Shown here one piece after another: positions 35,443-44,800 of a stretch of 64,000 nucleotides of DNA. Below the pieces are notes generated by a model. That model did no database searches and was not told the origin of the DNA. It saw only the letters and a list, made by a program, of their open reading frames with translations. The position numbers and the translations under genes are program-made. Positions within the stretch are counted from its first letter, which is position 1; each line of letters begins with the position of its first letter. Source of the stretch: Planctomycetota bacterium (GTDB taxonomy: Bacteria; Planctomycetota; JAPUJT01); contig JAPUJT010000049.1 of NCBI GenBank assembly GCA_027296055.1, forward strand, positions 113,244 to 177,243, written 5' to 3'.

Positions 35443-38400
35443 TTAGTTGATTCTCCAGACCACCATGTCCATGTTCCCGACGGCGTTCTCGCTGGAGCCG
35501 GCGACCAGGATACGGGACGACGGGTCGAGGATGATGGCGCGTCCCAGATCCTTGCCGCTACCGCCGGCGGCGTTGTCGTGGACGATCCATCCCTGGCCAT
35601 TGAAGCTCGCATCGAGGGTGCCGTCGGCGTTCAAACGCCACAGGGTCATGTCCTCGTTCGCTGCCGCATTTACACTGGATCCGGCCACGAGAATCCTGCC
35701 GGACGCCTCGAGTGTGAGGGCGTTCCCTTCATCCGCTCCGAGGCCCCCGGCTGCGTTGTCGTAAGAGACCCAGCCCTGACCGCCAAACGTCACATCGAGC
35801 GTTCCATCCACATTGAATCTCCAAGTCACCATGTCGATGTCCCCGAGGCCATTGGCGCTGCTTCCCGTGACGACGATTCTGTCGGTGGCGTCGACCGCGA
35901 CTCCGTGCCCTTCGTCGTTTGCCCCGCCCCCCGCGGCGCCGTCGTGGACGGCCCAGCCCTGACCATTGAAGGAGAGATCGAGGCTTCCGTCTCCATTGAA
36001 CCGCCAGACCGCCAGATCCTCGTTTCCTGCTAGGGACCGGCTACGCCCCGCGACTACCATCCTTCCCGCCGAATCCAGGGCGATGGCATTGCCGCGATCC
36101 CTCTTGTCTCCCCCCGCCGCCGTATTGTGGGTGACCCAGCCCTGGCCGTTGAAGGTCAGATCCAAGCTGCCGTCCGGGTCGTACCGCCAGATGACCATGT
36201 CGTCGTTTCCTCCCGACCGTCGGCTGAAGCCGGCGACGAAGATTCTCCCGGATGCATCGAGGATGGTCCCAAGTCCGACGTCCTCCTTGTTGCCTCCCCC
36301 CGCGTTGTTGTGAGACACGAAGCCCAGCCCGCCAAAGGCGAGATCCAGGCTCGCATCGGGGTTGAACCGCCAGACGGCAAGGTCGGCGAGGGTGCCGCCC
36401 GGTGCCCAGCTCGTTCCGGCGACGACCAGCCTGCCCGACGCATCGATGACGAGGCCGTAGCCGAGATCGGCCCCACTCCCTCCTGCTGCGTCGTTGTGGA
36501 CGACCGACCCCTGGCCATTGAATGTGAGGTCGAGAGAGCCATCGTCGTTGACACGCCAGATGGCCATGTCGTTGCTGCCGGCCGCGCTGATACTCGCACC
36601 AGCGACGAGGATCCTTCCCGAGGCGTCGAGGTCGACGCCTCTACCCTCATCGTCTCCGTTCCCCCCGGCCGCACCGTCATTCGATATCCATCCCTGTCCG
36701 TTGAACGTGATATCGAGCGACCCGACAGCGCCGAGGGCGCCAAGGACCTCGGCCGACTCGGCGCTCTCCGCCCCTCCACCGACCGCGTTCAGGGCCGTCA
36801 CGACGTAGTAGTACGTGGTCCCGCCGGCGAGTCCCGTGTGGAGATAAGGCGCCGTTGCCGCTGCGATCAGTGTTCCCGTCGATTTCGTCACGCCCGGCGT
36901 GTTGGACCAGTAGAGGTTAAAAGATGTGGCCCCCGCGACAGGGCTCCAGTCCACCGTGATGTCCGTTGAAGTGGACGTCGCGAAGACACCCGCCGGGGCC
37001 GCGATCGGCATCGCGAAGACTTCCGCCGACCCGGCGCTCTCGCTCGAGGCCGCCGCTGCCGTCGATATGTAGTAGTACGTGGTGGCGTTCGTGAGCCCCG
37101 AATGGAGATACGGCGAGGAGACGCCCGGAATGATCGTTCCCGTCGCGACAGTGACACTGGGGGTCGTCCCCCAGTAGAGGTTGTACGAGGTCGCTCCAGC
37201 CACCGGACTCCAGCTCAGATTCACGTCCGCGCTGCCGGCCGATGCGGCGAGACCGCCGGGGGCCGCGAGCGGGACGACGGAGACCTCGACCGACTCGATG
37301 CTCTCCGAGCCTGCCCCGACGGTGCTCAGAGCCGTCACCACGTAGAAGTAGGGGGTCCCGGCGGTGAGCCCCGTGTGGAGATAGGGCGCCGTCGCACTGC
37401 CGATCAGCGTCCCGGTCGCCTTCGTCACACCCGGCGTGATGGACCAGTAGAGGTTATAGGATGTCGCCCCCGCGACAGGGCTCCAGTCCACGGTGATATC
37501 CGTGGAGGTGGCCATGGCGGAGACGCCCACCGGGGCCGCGATCGGCATCGTGACGACCTCGACCGACTCGATGCTCTCCGCTCCGCCGCCGACCGCATTC
37601 ACCGCCGTGACGACATGGTAGTGAGCAGCTCCATCGGATAGACCGGTGTGGAGATAGGGGGCGGTAACTGCTGCGATCAGGGTTCCCGTGAGCTTGGTGA
37701 CCCCGGGAGTCACAGACCAGTAGATGTTGTACGAGGTCGCGCCGGCGGCTGGACTCCAATCGATGGTGACCTGTCCCGTTCCTGCAGATCCCGTCACTCC
37801 TCCGGGCACCGCTACGGGCATAGCGAAGACTTCCAACGATGGGGCACTCTCCGAGCCTGGAATCGTTGCCGTCACGATGAAGTAGTACGTCGTGCCGTCG
37901 ACCAGGCCCGTCAGCAGATAGGGAGAAGAGACCCCCGAGAGTGGAGTCCCGGTGATTGTCGTGACACCGGGGGTCACAGACCAGTAGAGGTTGTAACCCG
38001 TCGCTCCCACGACCAGGTTCCAGGCGATCATCGCCTGAGCCGTGCCGCCCGTGGCGAGGAGACCCGTCGGGCTCGCCAGAGGCGTCGAAGAGACCTCCGT
38101 CGACTCCGCGCTCTCCGAGCCGCCGCCGACCGAGTCCAGGGCGGTGACCACGTAGTAGTAGGCCGTGCCGCTCGTGAGACCCGAGTGGAGATGGGGAGAG
38201 GTGACGTCGGCCATGAGAGTGCCCGTCGTTCGGCTCACGCCCGGCGTCGTCGACCAGTAGACATTGTACGAGCCCGCTGCCGTCACGATGCTCCAGGAGA
38301 GGGTCACGTCCGTCATTCCCCCCGCGGCCACCACTCCCGTCGGAGCGGCGAGCGGCGTCGCCGACACCTCGGCGGACTCGGCGCTCTCGGCGCCGCCACC

Positions 38401-38982
38401 CACTGTGTTCGTAGCGGTGACGACGTAATAGTTAGTTGTGCCGTTCGGCAGGGCTCCGTGGAGATACGGCGCCGTCACGCCGGCCAGGAGGTTCCCGGTC
38501 GCCTTGGTGACGCCCGGATTCGTGGACCAGTAGAGGTTGTAGGAGCTGGCGCCGGTCGCTGGAGACCAGCCGACGGTGATCTCCCCAGTGTCACCTGTGG
38601 CGGTGACTCCGGTGGGAGCATCGAGCGGCATCGCAGAAGCCTCGACCGACTCGGTGCTCTCTGCCGAGCCGTTGGACGCCGTCACCACGTAGTAGTACGT
38701 CGTCCCGCCGGTGAGTCCTGTATGAAGGTAAGGCGCCGTGACCGCCGCGATCGAGGTGCCGGTCGTCTTTGTCACGCCCGGTGTGGTCGACCAGTAGATG
38801 TTGTGATCGGCAGCCCCCGGGGTGGGAATCCAGTCGATCAGGATCTGGCCGGGGTCATCCGAGCGGGCGGCGATGCCCGTCGGGGCGTTGGGCGTTGAAG
38901 ACTTGCGCTTTCCATGTCCTCCACCTCCGCAGGCGGAGAGAACATAGAGACCGATAATAGAAAGTATGAGGCGGTGACCCAT
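35443..38982 (-). CDS. Large lipoprotein with eight FN3 domains and a seven-repeat delta-60 propeller
   Basis: 1179 residues. Signal with lipobox LSAC (Cys18), then a Gly/Lys/Ser tether. Eight FN3 domains of ~90 residues follow, each starting like PTGVTATG and containing SYNLYWSTTPGVTKATGT and TYYYVVTA. The last ~390 residues hold seven delta-60 repeats (DLTFNGQGW...AAGG...GRILVAGSS...DMVIWR). The propeller matches the plus-strand paralogue; the FN3 stalk is four times as long. Near-identical FN3 units suggest recent unit expansion. The likely role is surface binding or adhesion, by inference. Confidence 0.87.
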   Translation of the reverse strand: MGHRLILSIIGLYVLSACGGGGHGKRKSSTPNAPTGIAARSDDPGQILIDWIPTPGAADHNIYWSTTPGVTKTTGTSIAAVTAPYLHTGLTGGTTYYYVVTASNGSAESTESVEASAMPLDAPTGVTATGDTGEITVGWSPATGASSYNLYWSTNPGVTKATGNLLAGVTAPYLHGALPNGTTNYYVVTATNTVGGGAESAESAEVSATPLAAPTGVVAAGGMTDVTLSWSIVTAAGSYNVYWSTTPGVSRTTGTLMADVTSPHLHSGLTSGTAYYYVVTALDSVGGGSESAESTEVSSTPLASPTGLLATGGTAQAMIAWNLVVGATGYNLYWSVTPGVTTITGTPLSGVSSPYLLTGLVDGTTYYFIVTATIPGSESAPSLEVFAMPVAVPGGVTGSAGTGQVTIDWSPAAGATSYNIYWSVTPGVTKLTGTLIAAVTAPYLHTGLSDGAAHYHVVTAVNAVGGGAESIESVEVVTMPIAAPVGVSAMATSTDITVDWSPVAGATSYNLYWSITPGVTKATGTLIGSATAPYLHTGLTAGTPYFYVVTALSTVGAGSESIESVEVSVVPLAAPGGLAASAGSADVNLSWSPVAGATSYNLYWGTTPSVTVATGTIIPGVSSPYLHSGLTNATTYYYISTAAAASSESAGSAEVFAMPIAAPAGVFATSTSTDITVDWSPVAGATSFNLYWSNTPGVTKSTGTLIAAATAPYLHTGLAGGTTYYYVVTALNAVGGGAESAESAEVLGALGAVGSLDITFNGQGWISNDGAAGGNGDDEGRGVDLDASGRILVAGASISAAGSNDMAIWRVNDDGSLDLTFNGQGSVVHNDAAGGSGADLGYGLVIDASGRLVVAGTSWAPGGTLADLAVWRFNPDASLDLAFGGLGFVSHNNAGGGNKEDVGLGTILDASGRIFVAGFSRRSGGNDDMVIWRYDPDGSLDLTFNGQGWVTHNTAAGGDKRDRGNAIALDSAGRMVVAGRSRSLAGNEDLAVWRFNGDGSLDLSFNGQGWAVHDGAAGGGANDEGHGVAVDATDRIVVTGSSANGLGDIDMVTWRFNVDGTLDVTFGGQGWVSYDNAAGGLGADEGNALTLEASGRILVAGSSVNAAANEDMTLWRLNADGTLDASFNGQGWIVHDNAAGGSGKDLGRAIILDPSSRILVAGSSENAVGNMDMVVWRIN

Positions 38983-39090
38983 TCAGACATCCTCCTGAAC
39001 CCGATGTTTGGGTAGATCACCCCCCATCCAGATTTACACCGATTTCTCGCATCCCGCCAGGTGAATTCACGATCGTGAGGCAGGCCGTCC

Positions 39091-39126
39091 GGAACCGGCC
39101 CCGGAACTGGCCCCGGAACTGGCCAT
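39091..39126. repeat. Three tandem 12-bp repeats
   Basis: GGAACCGGCCCC, GGAACTGGCCCC, GGAACTGGCCAT: three head-to-tail 12-bp units just upstream of the lexA promoter. They lie outside any supported gene. Confidence 0.7.
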
Positions 39127-39146
39127 GGGTAGGTAACGATTTCCAC

Positions 39147-39199
39147 TTGACGGGCGAACAAACGTATGCTATTTCTGAATTGAAGCAAACACTTGTTCG
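39147..39199 (+). promoter_or_regulatory. lexA promoter with two LexA boxes
   Basis: A TTGACG -35 (39147-39152) pairs with a weak TATTTC -10 (39170-39175) at 17 bp. Two sites of the CGAAC-N4-GTTCG class are present: CGAACAAACGTATG (39155-39168, between the promoter boxes) and CAAACACTTGTTCG (39186-39199, just downstream), with centres 31 bp apart. LexA binding to both would silence its own operon, the standard autoregulatory circuit. The box type is that of Gram-positive and several other phyla, not the enterobacterial CTGT-N8-ACAG. Confidence 0.75.
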
Positions 39200-39237
39200 C
39201 CAATCTTTTTGTCTCGAGTATCGGGGAGGGCCCTGCC

Positions 39238-39897
39238 TTGAAGGACCTGACGCACCGTCAGAAGGAGATCCTGGACTGGATCCTGGACGTGGTGGAAGAG
39301 AAGGGGTACTTCCCCTCCTTCCGCGAGATCGGGCTGGCCTTCGAGTTTCGCTCGACGGCCACCGTATCGAAGCACATCAACGCCCTGGTGAAGAAGGGGT
39401 ACCTGATCCGGGAGGGTAACCTCGGCACCTGGGAGGAGGTCGTCAAGCCCGTGGACGGCCCGGTCCGGAAGAGGACCCGGATCTACCCGGCGGCGAAGAC
39501 GAGGCGCCGGAAGGGGATCCCCATCGTGGGGCGAGTGGCGGCGGGCCGGCCGATCCTGGCGGAGGAGCATATCGAGGATCGGCTCGACCTCGGAGACTTC
39601 TACGGTGGAGAGGATGTCTTCGCCGTCCGCGTCGAGGGAGAGAGCATGCGGGACGCGGGAATCCTCGATGGGGATCTCGCCATCGTCCGCTCCCAGAGTC
39701 GCGTGGCGAACGGCGAGATGGCCATCGCCTACCTCGGCGAGGATCAGGAAGTGACGGTAAAGGTCTTCCGGACGAAGGGGGATCGCGTCGAGCTTCTGCC
39801 AGAGAACCCGGACTATCCGCCGATCCGCGTGGAACCGGATGACCCTCACTTCCGCATCGGCGGCAAGGTGATCGGGGTGGTGCGATCCTACCGGTAA
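39238..39897 (+). CDS. lexA: LexA repressor
   Basis: The start is set at TTG 39238 (LKDLTHRQKEILDWI) with GGGGAGG upstream; the track start (TTG 39193) falls inside a LexA box. 219 residues: winged-helix DNA-binding domain (TATVSKHINALVKKGYL), then the S24 peptidase-like domain with the Ala-Gly autocleavage site (VGRVAAGRP), catalytic Ser in VEGESMRDAGI and general-base Lys in VTVKVF. It represses SOS genes and cleaves itself on RecA filaments. It heads an operon with a small DUF6504-like gene and dinB. Confidence 0.95.
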   Translation: MKDLTHRQKEILDWILDVVEEKGYFPSFREIGLAFEFRSTATVSKHINALVKKGYLIREGNLGTWEEVVKPVDGPVRKRTRIYPAAKTRRRKGIPIVGRVAAGRPILAEEHIEDRLDLGDFYGGEDVFAVRVEGESMRDAGILDGDLAIVRSQSRVANGEMAIAYLGEDQEVTVKVFRTKGDRVELLPENPDYPPIRVEPDDPHFRIGGKVIGVVRSYR

Positions 39898-39913
39898 CTT
39901 CCCGGAGGAACCG

Positions 39914-40165
39914 ATGCAGGTGGTGGAGCTTCACGAGGCGGTGAAGGTGCGGGCCGATTTCCAGGGGGGAAGGATCCGACCGCTGATGTTCCGGCGTGGC
40001 GAACGGGTCTACCCGATCCGCCGGGTGAACACTTCCTGGGAGGACCGGGAGGGAAAGCACATGAACTACTTCTTCGCCGTCAGCATCGGTTCGGGTGACG
40101 TCTACCAGCTATCTCTCCGCACCGGCGACATGATCTGGTACCTGGAATCGATCATGATGGAATAA
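39914..40165 (+). CDS. Small SOS-operon protein, DUF6504-like
   Basis: 83 residues with GGAGG 6 nt before the ATG. It lies 16 bp after lexA and ends 1 bp before dinB, so it should be SOS-regulated. The pattern (RPLMFRRGERVYPIRRVNTSWEDREG...YFFAVSIGSGDVYQLSLRTGDMIWYLESI) resembles small beta-rich proteins (DUF6504) often encoded beside Y-family polymerases. The conserved pairing suggests a role with translesion polymerase, but no biochemical function is visible. Confidence 0.75.
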   Translation: MQVVELHEAVKVRADFQGGRIRPLMFRRGERVYPIRRVNTSWEDREGKHMNYFFAVSIGSGDVYQLSLRTGDMIWYLESIMME

Positions 40166-40178
40166 GGTGACTGTCCCC
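40164..40178. repeat. GGGGAC-type repeat at the dinB start
   Basis: AAGGTGACTGTCCCC, the reverse complement of GGGGACAGTCACCTT. It contains the candidate GTG start of dinB and the stop codon of the gene before it; its AAGG could also act as a Shine-Dalgarno element for TTG 40182. Confidence 0.65.
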
Positions 40179-41375
40179 GTTTTGCTACATGTGGATATCG
40201 ATGCGTTCTTAGCCTCGGTGGAGCAGGTGCTGAACCCGCAACTGGTGGGCAAGCCTGTGATCGTGGGCGCCGGGGTGATCGCCTCCTGCTCTTACGAAGG
40301 ACGCCGCCGCGGTCTGAAGAACGCGATGCGGATCCGGGACGCGCTCCGGATCTGCCCCGACGCGATCGTCCTCGAGGGGCGGGCCCGTATCTACCGCTGC
40401 TTCGCCGAGAGGATCTTCGATATCTGCAGGGACTACGCACCTGCGGTGGAAACCTACCTCGACGAAGCGATCTGTGACTTCTCCGGCACGGCCCTCCTCT
40501 ACGGGGACCCGATGAAGCCGGCGTTGGCGATCCGTCGTCGGGCACGGGAGGAGACGGGGCTCGCCGTCACCATAGGGATCGGAACCAACCGGATGGTGGC
40601 CAAGATGGCCAGCAAGGCCGCCAAGCCTGACGGCCTCACCCGCGTCCTCCCCGGCGACGAGGACGAATTCATCCGGGCTCTCCCCATCCAGGACCTCCCC
40701 GGCGTCGGCCCTCGGACCGCCGAGCTCTTCTCCCGGATGAACATCCACACGATCGGAGAGCTGCGAGCGCTCTCCGAAGATGCGCTGCGCGTCCTTCTCG
40801 GCAAGAACGGCATTTTCCTGTATGAGAGGTGTCGAGGCCGGGATACGCCGATCGTCTGCGAGCGGGAGGTGCCGAAGTCGATTTCCCGGGAGACCTCTTT
40901 CCATCAGGACACGATCGACCCGGCCGAGATCCAGGGAATGCTCTCCTACCTTTGCGGGAGGGCGACCAAGACGCTCCGCGACCTCGGGCTGCTCGCCCGC
41001 ACCGTAGGCGTGAAGGTGCGATACTCCGACGGGCAGTCGGAGGCCGTCTCGAGGAGCCTCCCGGAGCCATCCGCCACGGACCGGGAGTTTCAGAAGGCGG
41101 CCGGGGTCCTCCTTCGGAAGGCGCACGCCCGCCGGGCGAGCCTACATCGGGTGGGCATCCAGATCTCGGGGATCTTCGCCAGTGCATCGGATCAGCCGGG
41201 CCTGTTCGATCCGGAGGAGCGGAGGAGGTGGCGCCGGCTCGACCGATGCCTCGACACCGTGCGGGACCGATTCGGCTACTCATCGATCGTCGCCGGAGGA
41301 GCGATCGAATTCCTCGGGCAGCTCCGCCACGACTCCCACGGCTACATCCTCCGCACCCCTTCGCTCACGAGGTAA
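40167..41375 (+). CDS. dinB: Y-family DNA polymerase IV
   Basis: 402 residues (fewer if TTG 40182 is the start, since GTG 40167 is embedded in a repeat). Palm metal-binding residues are in HVDIDAFLASVEQ and ETYLDEAICDFSG, the latter replacing the commoner SxDE form with LDE. VTIGIGTNRMVAKMASKAAKPDGL and the helix-hairpin-helix LPGVGPRTAELFSRMNIHTIGEL are family marks; the little finger follows (ISRETSFHQDTID). It performs translesion synthesis in the SOS response. No clear beta-clamp motif is seen; QPGLFDPEE near the C-terminus is a candidate. Confidence 0.93.
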   Translation: MTVPVLLHVDIDAFLASVEQVLNPQLVGKPVIVGAGVIASCSYEGRRRGLKNAMRIRDALRICPDAIVLEGRARIYRCFAERIFDICRDYAPAVETYLDEAICDFSGTALLYGDPMKPALAIRRRAREETGLAVTIGIGTNRMVAKMASKAAKPDGLTRVLPGDEDEFIRALPIQDLPGVGPRTAELFSRMNIHTIGELRALSEDALRVLLGKNGIFLYERCRGRDTPIVCEREVPKSISRETSFHQDTIDPAEIQGMLSYLCGRATKTLRDLGLLARTVGVKVRYSDGQSEAVSRSLPEPSATDREFQKAAGVLLRKAHARRASLHRVGIQISGIFASASDQPGLFDPEERRRWRRLDRCLDTVRDRFGYSSIVAGGAIEFLGQLRHDSHGYILRTPSLTR

Positions 41376-41403
41376 TCGAGAGGCCGCGGAAGGACCGGGA
41401 CAC

Positions 41404-41691
41404 TCATCCGATCAAGACGGACGGAGCGCCCTGGAGGATCGTCGCTCCGCAGGCGGCGAGGTCGGTGACGCGGGCGGCGGGCCGGCCGCCGATCAGGACC
41501 GTGGGGCTGCCACTGACGATCGGGCCGGGGGGATGGGGCCCGGCGAGCGGCGGCATCGCGCAGGTGTGGAGGTCGCCGAGGGCCGCGGCGGGCCTCCCTT
41601 CGATCAGGACCGTGGGGTTTCCGGGACCGGAGACGAGGCCGGGGTGACTGGTCGCATCGCCCATACGGGCTGCCGGCTGGGACATGGGCAT
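41404..41691 (-). CDS. PAAR-domain spike-tip protein
   Basis: 95 residues forming one full PAAR module with no extension: MSQPAARMGDATSHPG, GNPTVLIEGRPAAALGDLHTC, GSPTVLIGGRPAARVTDLAACG. His16, His42, Cys44 and Cys80 are the likely zinc ligands. PAAR proteins sharpen the VgrG-type spike of type VI secretion and related contractile systems and may carry effectors. AAGGTG precedes the ATG. No VgrG, Hcp or sheath gene is in the window, so it is an orphan here; it is divergent from the Ser/Thr kinase gene. Confidence 0.9.
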   Translation of the reverse strand: MPMSQPAARMGDATSHPGLVSGPGNPTVLIEGRPAAALGDLHTCAMPPLAGPHPPGPIVSGSPTVLIGGRPAARVTDLAACGATILQGAPSVLIG

Positions 41692-41766
41692 ACACCTTCT
41701 CAGCGGAGTCGCGATGTTATCCGACCTCTACTCCCGCGCTTCCGATAAGTCTCCAGCGAACCGGAT

Positions 41767-41796
41767 TTGACACCTTTCAGAGCGGTGTGGTAAGTT
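41767..41796 (+). promoter_or_regulatory. Candidate sigma-70-type promoter of the kinase gene
   Basis: A consensus TTGACA (41767-41772) is followed at 18 bp by TAAGTT (41791-41796, a weak -10). Nested inverted repeats (CCGGAT...ATCCGG and ACACC...GGTGT) span the same stretch, which could be a hairpin or regulator site. The kinase ATG lies about 53 bp downstream. Confidence 0.4.
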
Positions 41797-41849
41797 ATCC
41801 GGATTCGCCCATCTGGCGATGGCATATCAGGATAAGAAACAGGAGAACC

Positions 41850-44800
41850 ATGTTCACTGACGAAGACCAACTACTAGCGGATGCCCTGCAGCAGGCCAAC
41901 ATCCTCACCCCTGATGACATCGAAAAGGCGAAGCAGGTCCAGGAGAAGTTCGGGGGAGCCTGGACTCTTCGAGAGGTCCTCCTGGCCAGACGGCTGGTCG
42001 ACGAGGATCAGCTCGCTCGGGTCGAAGATGGGGGAGCGACCGCGGGCGAATCCTCCGACGACAGCGCGGGGACACTGTTGCTCGGGGACGAGCCGGCGGA
42101 TGGGAATACGCCGGACACCCTCATCACGGGAGAAGAGGCAGGGACGCTCATCACCGATGAGACCGCCCCGGGCGGGAAAGACGAGGCGACTCTGATCGGC
42201 GACCCGCCGCCAGTGGGCGAGGACGAAGCGACCCTGGCGGACAGCCCGCCGGCCGGAGGCGATGATGAGGCGACCCTGATCGGCGACCCGCCTCCGGCGG
42301 GCGACGATGAAGCGACCTTGGCTGACGCCCCGCCGGCCGGAGGCGACGATGAAGCGACCCTGATCTCGGGCGGAGCTGGAGTGAGCGAGGATGACCCGAC
42401 GTTCGTCTCGGGAGATCAGATAGCGGGTGCTCCACCGAAGGGCGACGAGGAATCGGAGACCTTGATCACGGAGCCGTCCCAGGCCGCGACCCCTCCACCG
42501 GATGTCGACGACGAAGACATGGAGACGATGCTCCACGTCAAGGAATCGCTCGAAGATGCGGAAACGATGATGTCGGAGGGAACGAGCGCCCCGACGGAGG
42601 CCGACCTCGACGACGGCGCCACGATGGTCACGGAGGTGAAGCTCTCCCCGGAAGACGAATCCCTAGAGGACGAGATCTTCGCTGCGATCTGCATAGAGAT
42701 GGGTATCGCGACGGACGAGGAGATCATCGCAGCCCGGGAAAAGCAGATGGACCGCCGCAAGGCCGGCGAGCCCCACCGTCTCGGCGCCCTCCTCGTGGAT
42801 GAAGGGGTCCTCGAGCACGACCAGGTCTCCAAGATCCTCCAGACGCAGTACACGCGTGTGCTCGCTTGCCCAAAGTGCGGCAAGCGCACCACCGCCACCG
42901 ACACCAGCCCGGGCACACTCTGCGCCTGCTCACGCTGCGCCGCCGAGATGTCCGTTCCGGACGGCACCGCCGAAATCTCCCAGATCCAGGTCAAGGAGTA
43001 CCTCGAATACAAGAGCCGCGGCCCGATCTCGGTCTCGTCGGTGGACCAGGCGGCGGATCGGAGCAGCGGAGCGGCGAAGATGATCGGCACCACGATCGGT
43101 GGCTGCAAGATCACGAAGAAGCTGGGCGAGGGCGGCATGGGGGCGGTCTACAAGGGAGAGCACGAGACCCTTCGCCGCGAGAGCGCGATCAAGATCCTTC
43201 CGGCGGCCTACGCGAACAACCCGACCCTGGTCGCCCGCTTCTTCCGCGAGGCGCGCGCGGCGGGGAAAATCCGTCACCCGAACATCGTCGAGGTCTACAA
43301 CGTCGGGCAGGACGCCGGGCTCCACTTCATCGAGATGGAGTACGTGAAGGGCAAGAGCGTCAAGCAGATGATGGACGACGGCGATCTGAAGAAGGAGGAC
43401 GGCACGATCAATCTGGATGAGTGCATCCGGATCATGAAGGACACGGCCATAGGCCTCGTCGCCGCCCACACCGCCGACGTGATCCACCGAGACATCAAGC
43501 CGGACAACATCATGGTCAACCTCGAGGGCCGGGTCAAGATCGCCGACTTCGGCCTCGCTCGCAGCGTCGAGGGAGAGAGCATGGATCTGACCAAGACCGG
43601 TCAGATCATGGGTACCCCCACCTACATCTCGCCGGAGCAGGCGGATGCGGCGAAGACGGATCAGAGGACCGACATCTATTCGCTCGGGGCGACGTTCTAC
43701 CACCTGGTGACGGACGAGAAGCCGTTCACCGGCGATTCCCCGATGGTGATCCTCCTCAAGCACATCAACGAGGAGCCAACTCCCCCGGATCAGTACAACC
43801 CGGACCTCGCCCCGTCTCTCGTCTCGATCATCGACAAGATGATGGCCAAGCGCCTCGACCAGCGCTACCAGACGATGAACGAGGTGATCAAGGACATCGA
43901 GTCCTTCCAGGGCGGGGCGACGATATCCTACAAGATAAAGAAAAAGAAAAAATTTCCCGTCAAACGCGTCGCCGCTGCGATCCTCATCGCCTTCGCCTCG
44001 GTCGTCGGTATCTTCATGTGGAAGGTGGGCCAGATCTCCGGCGAGGAGCGGCAGGCGACGGCGATCTACAACGAGGCGGAAGACATCTGGCAGGACGGGG
44101 TGGGGATTTTGGACGACGCCTACGCGAAAGTGCAGGAGGCCCTGGCCCTCTACGCGGACCTCGAGGTGGCGAGCAATCTCAAGATCGAGATCGAGATGGA
44201 GAGGAGCTACCGCGCCGCCATGGATCCCGCCAGAAAGGCCTTCGAGAAGAAAGACTGGTCTGTTGCGAAGGATTCTCTACGCCGGGCCGCGGGGTTCAAG
44301 CGGACCGAGGAGGTCGACGAGAAGCTCGCAATAGCCGTCTTCGAGGAGAAATTCGAACAGGGAGTAGACGAGGCTGGCAGGGGGCTCTACGGTCCGGCGA
44401 TAGCGACGTTCACCGACGCGCTGAAGCTCCCCAAGACACCTGACCAGGAACAGAGGGCTGACGCGGCCATGAAGACCGCGGTCGTTAGCCTGAACAACCA
44501 GAACTTCGATACGTACATCAAGGCCGCCAGGGTCGCTCTCTCCAAGGCCCAGCTCGAGGACGCGAGGAAGAGCCTTGTCGAGGCGGTCAAGATTTTTCCC
44601 AATCGCGAGGAAGTAACGACTTTGGAAACGGACATCAACGCACGGGCCAAGACGATTCGCGTGGAGAGGGAATTCCGGGAAGCGTTCTTGAACGGAGCCA
44701 ATTCCCTTGGAAACCAGGACTACGCATCGGCGATCACGTTCTTCGAGGACTGTCAGGATCACTTGAACAAGGCGCCGACTCTGAAGGAACCTCTCGCAGA

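Noticed and set aside
35167-38898. Several plus ORFs over the delta-60/FN3 gene
   Set aside because: Shadow frames created by near-identical FN3 repeats on the minus strand.
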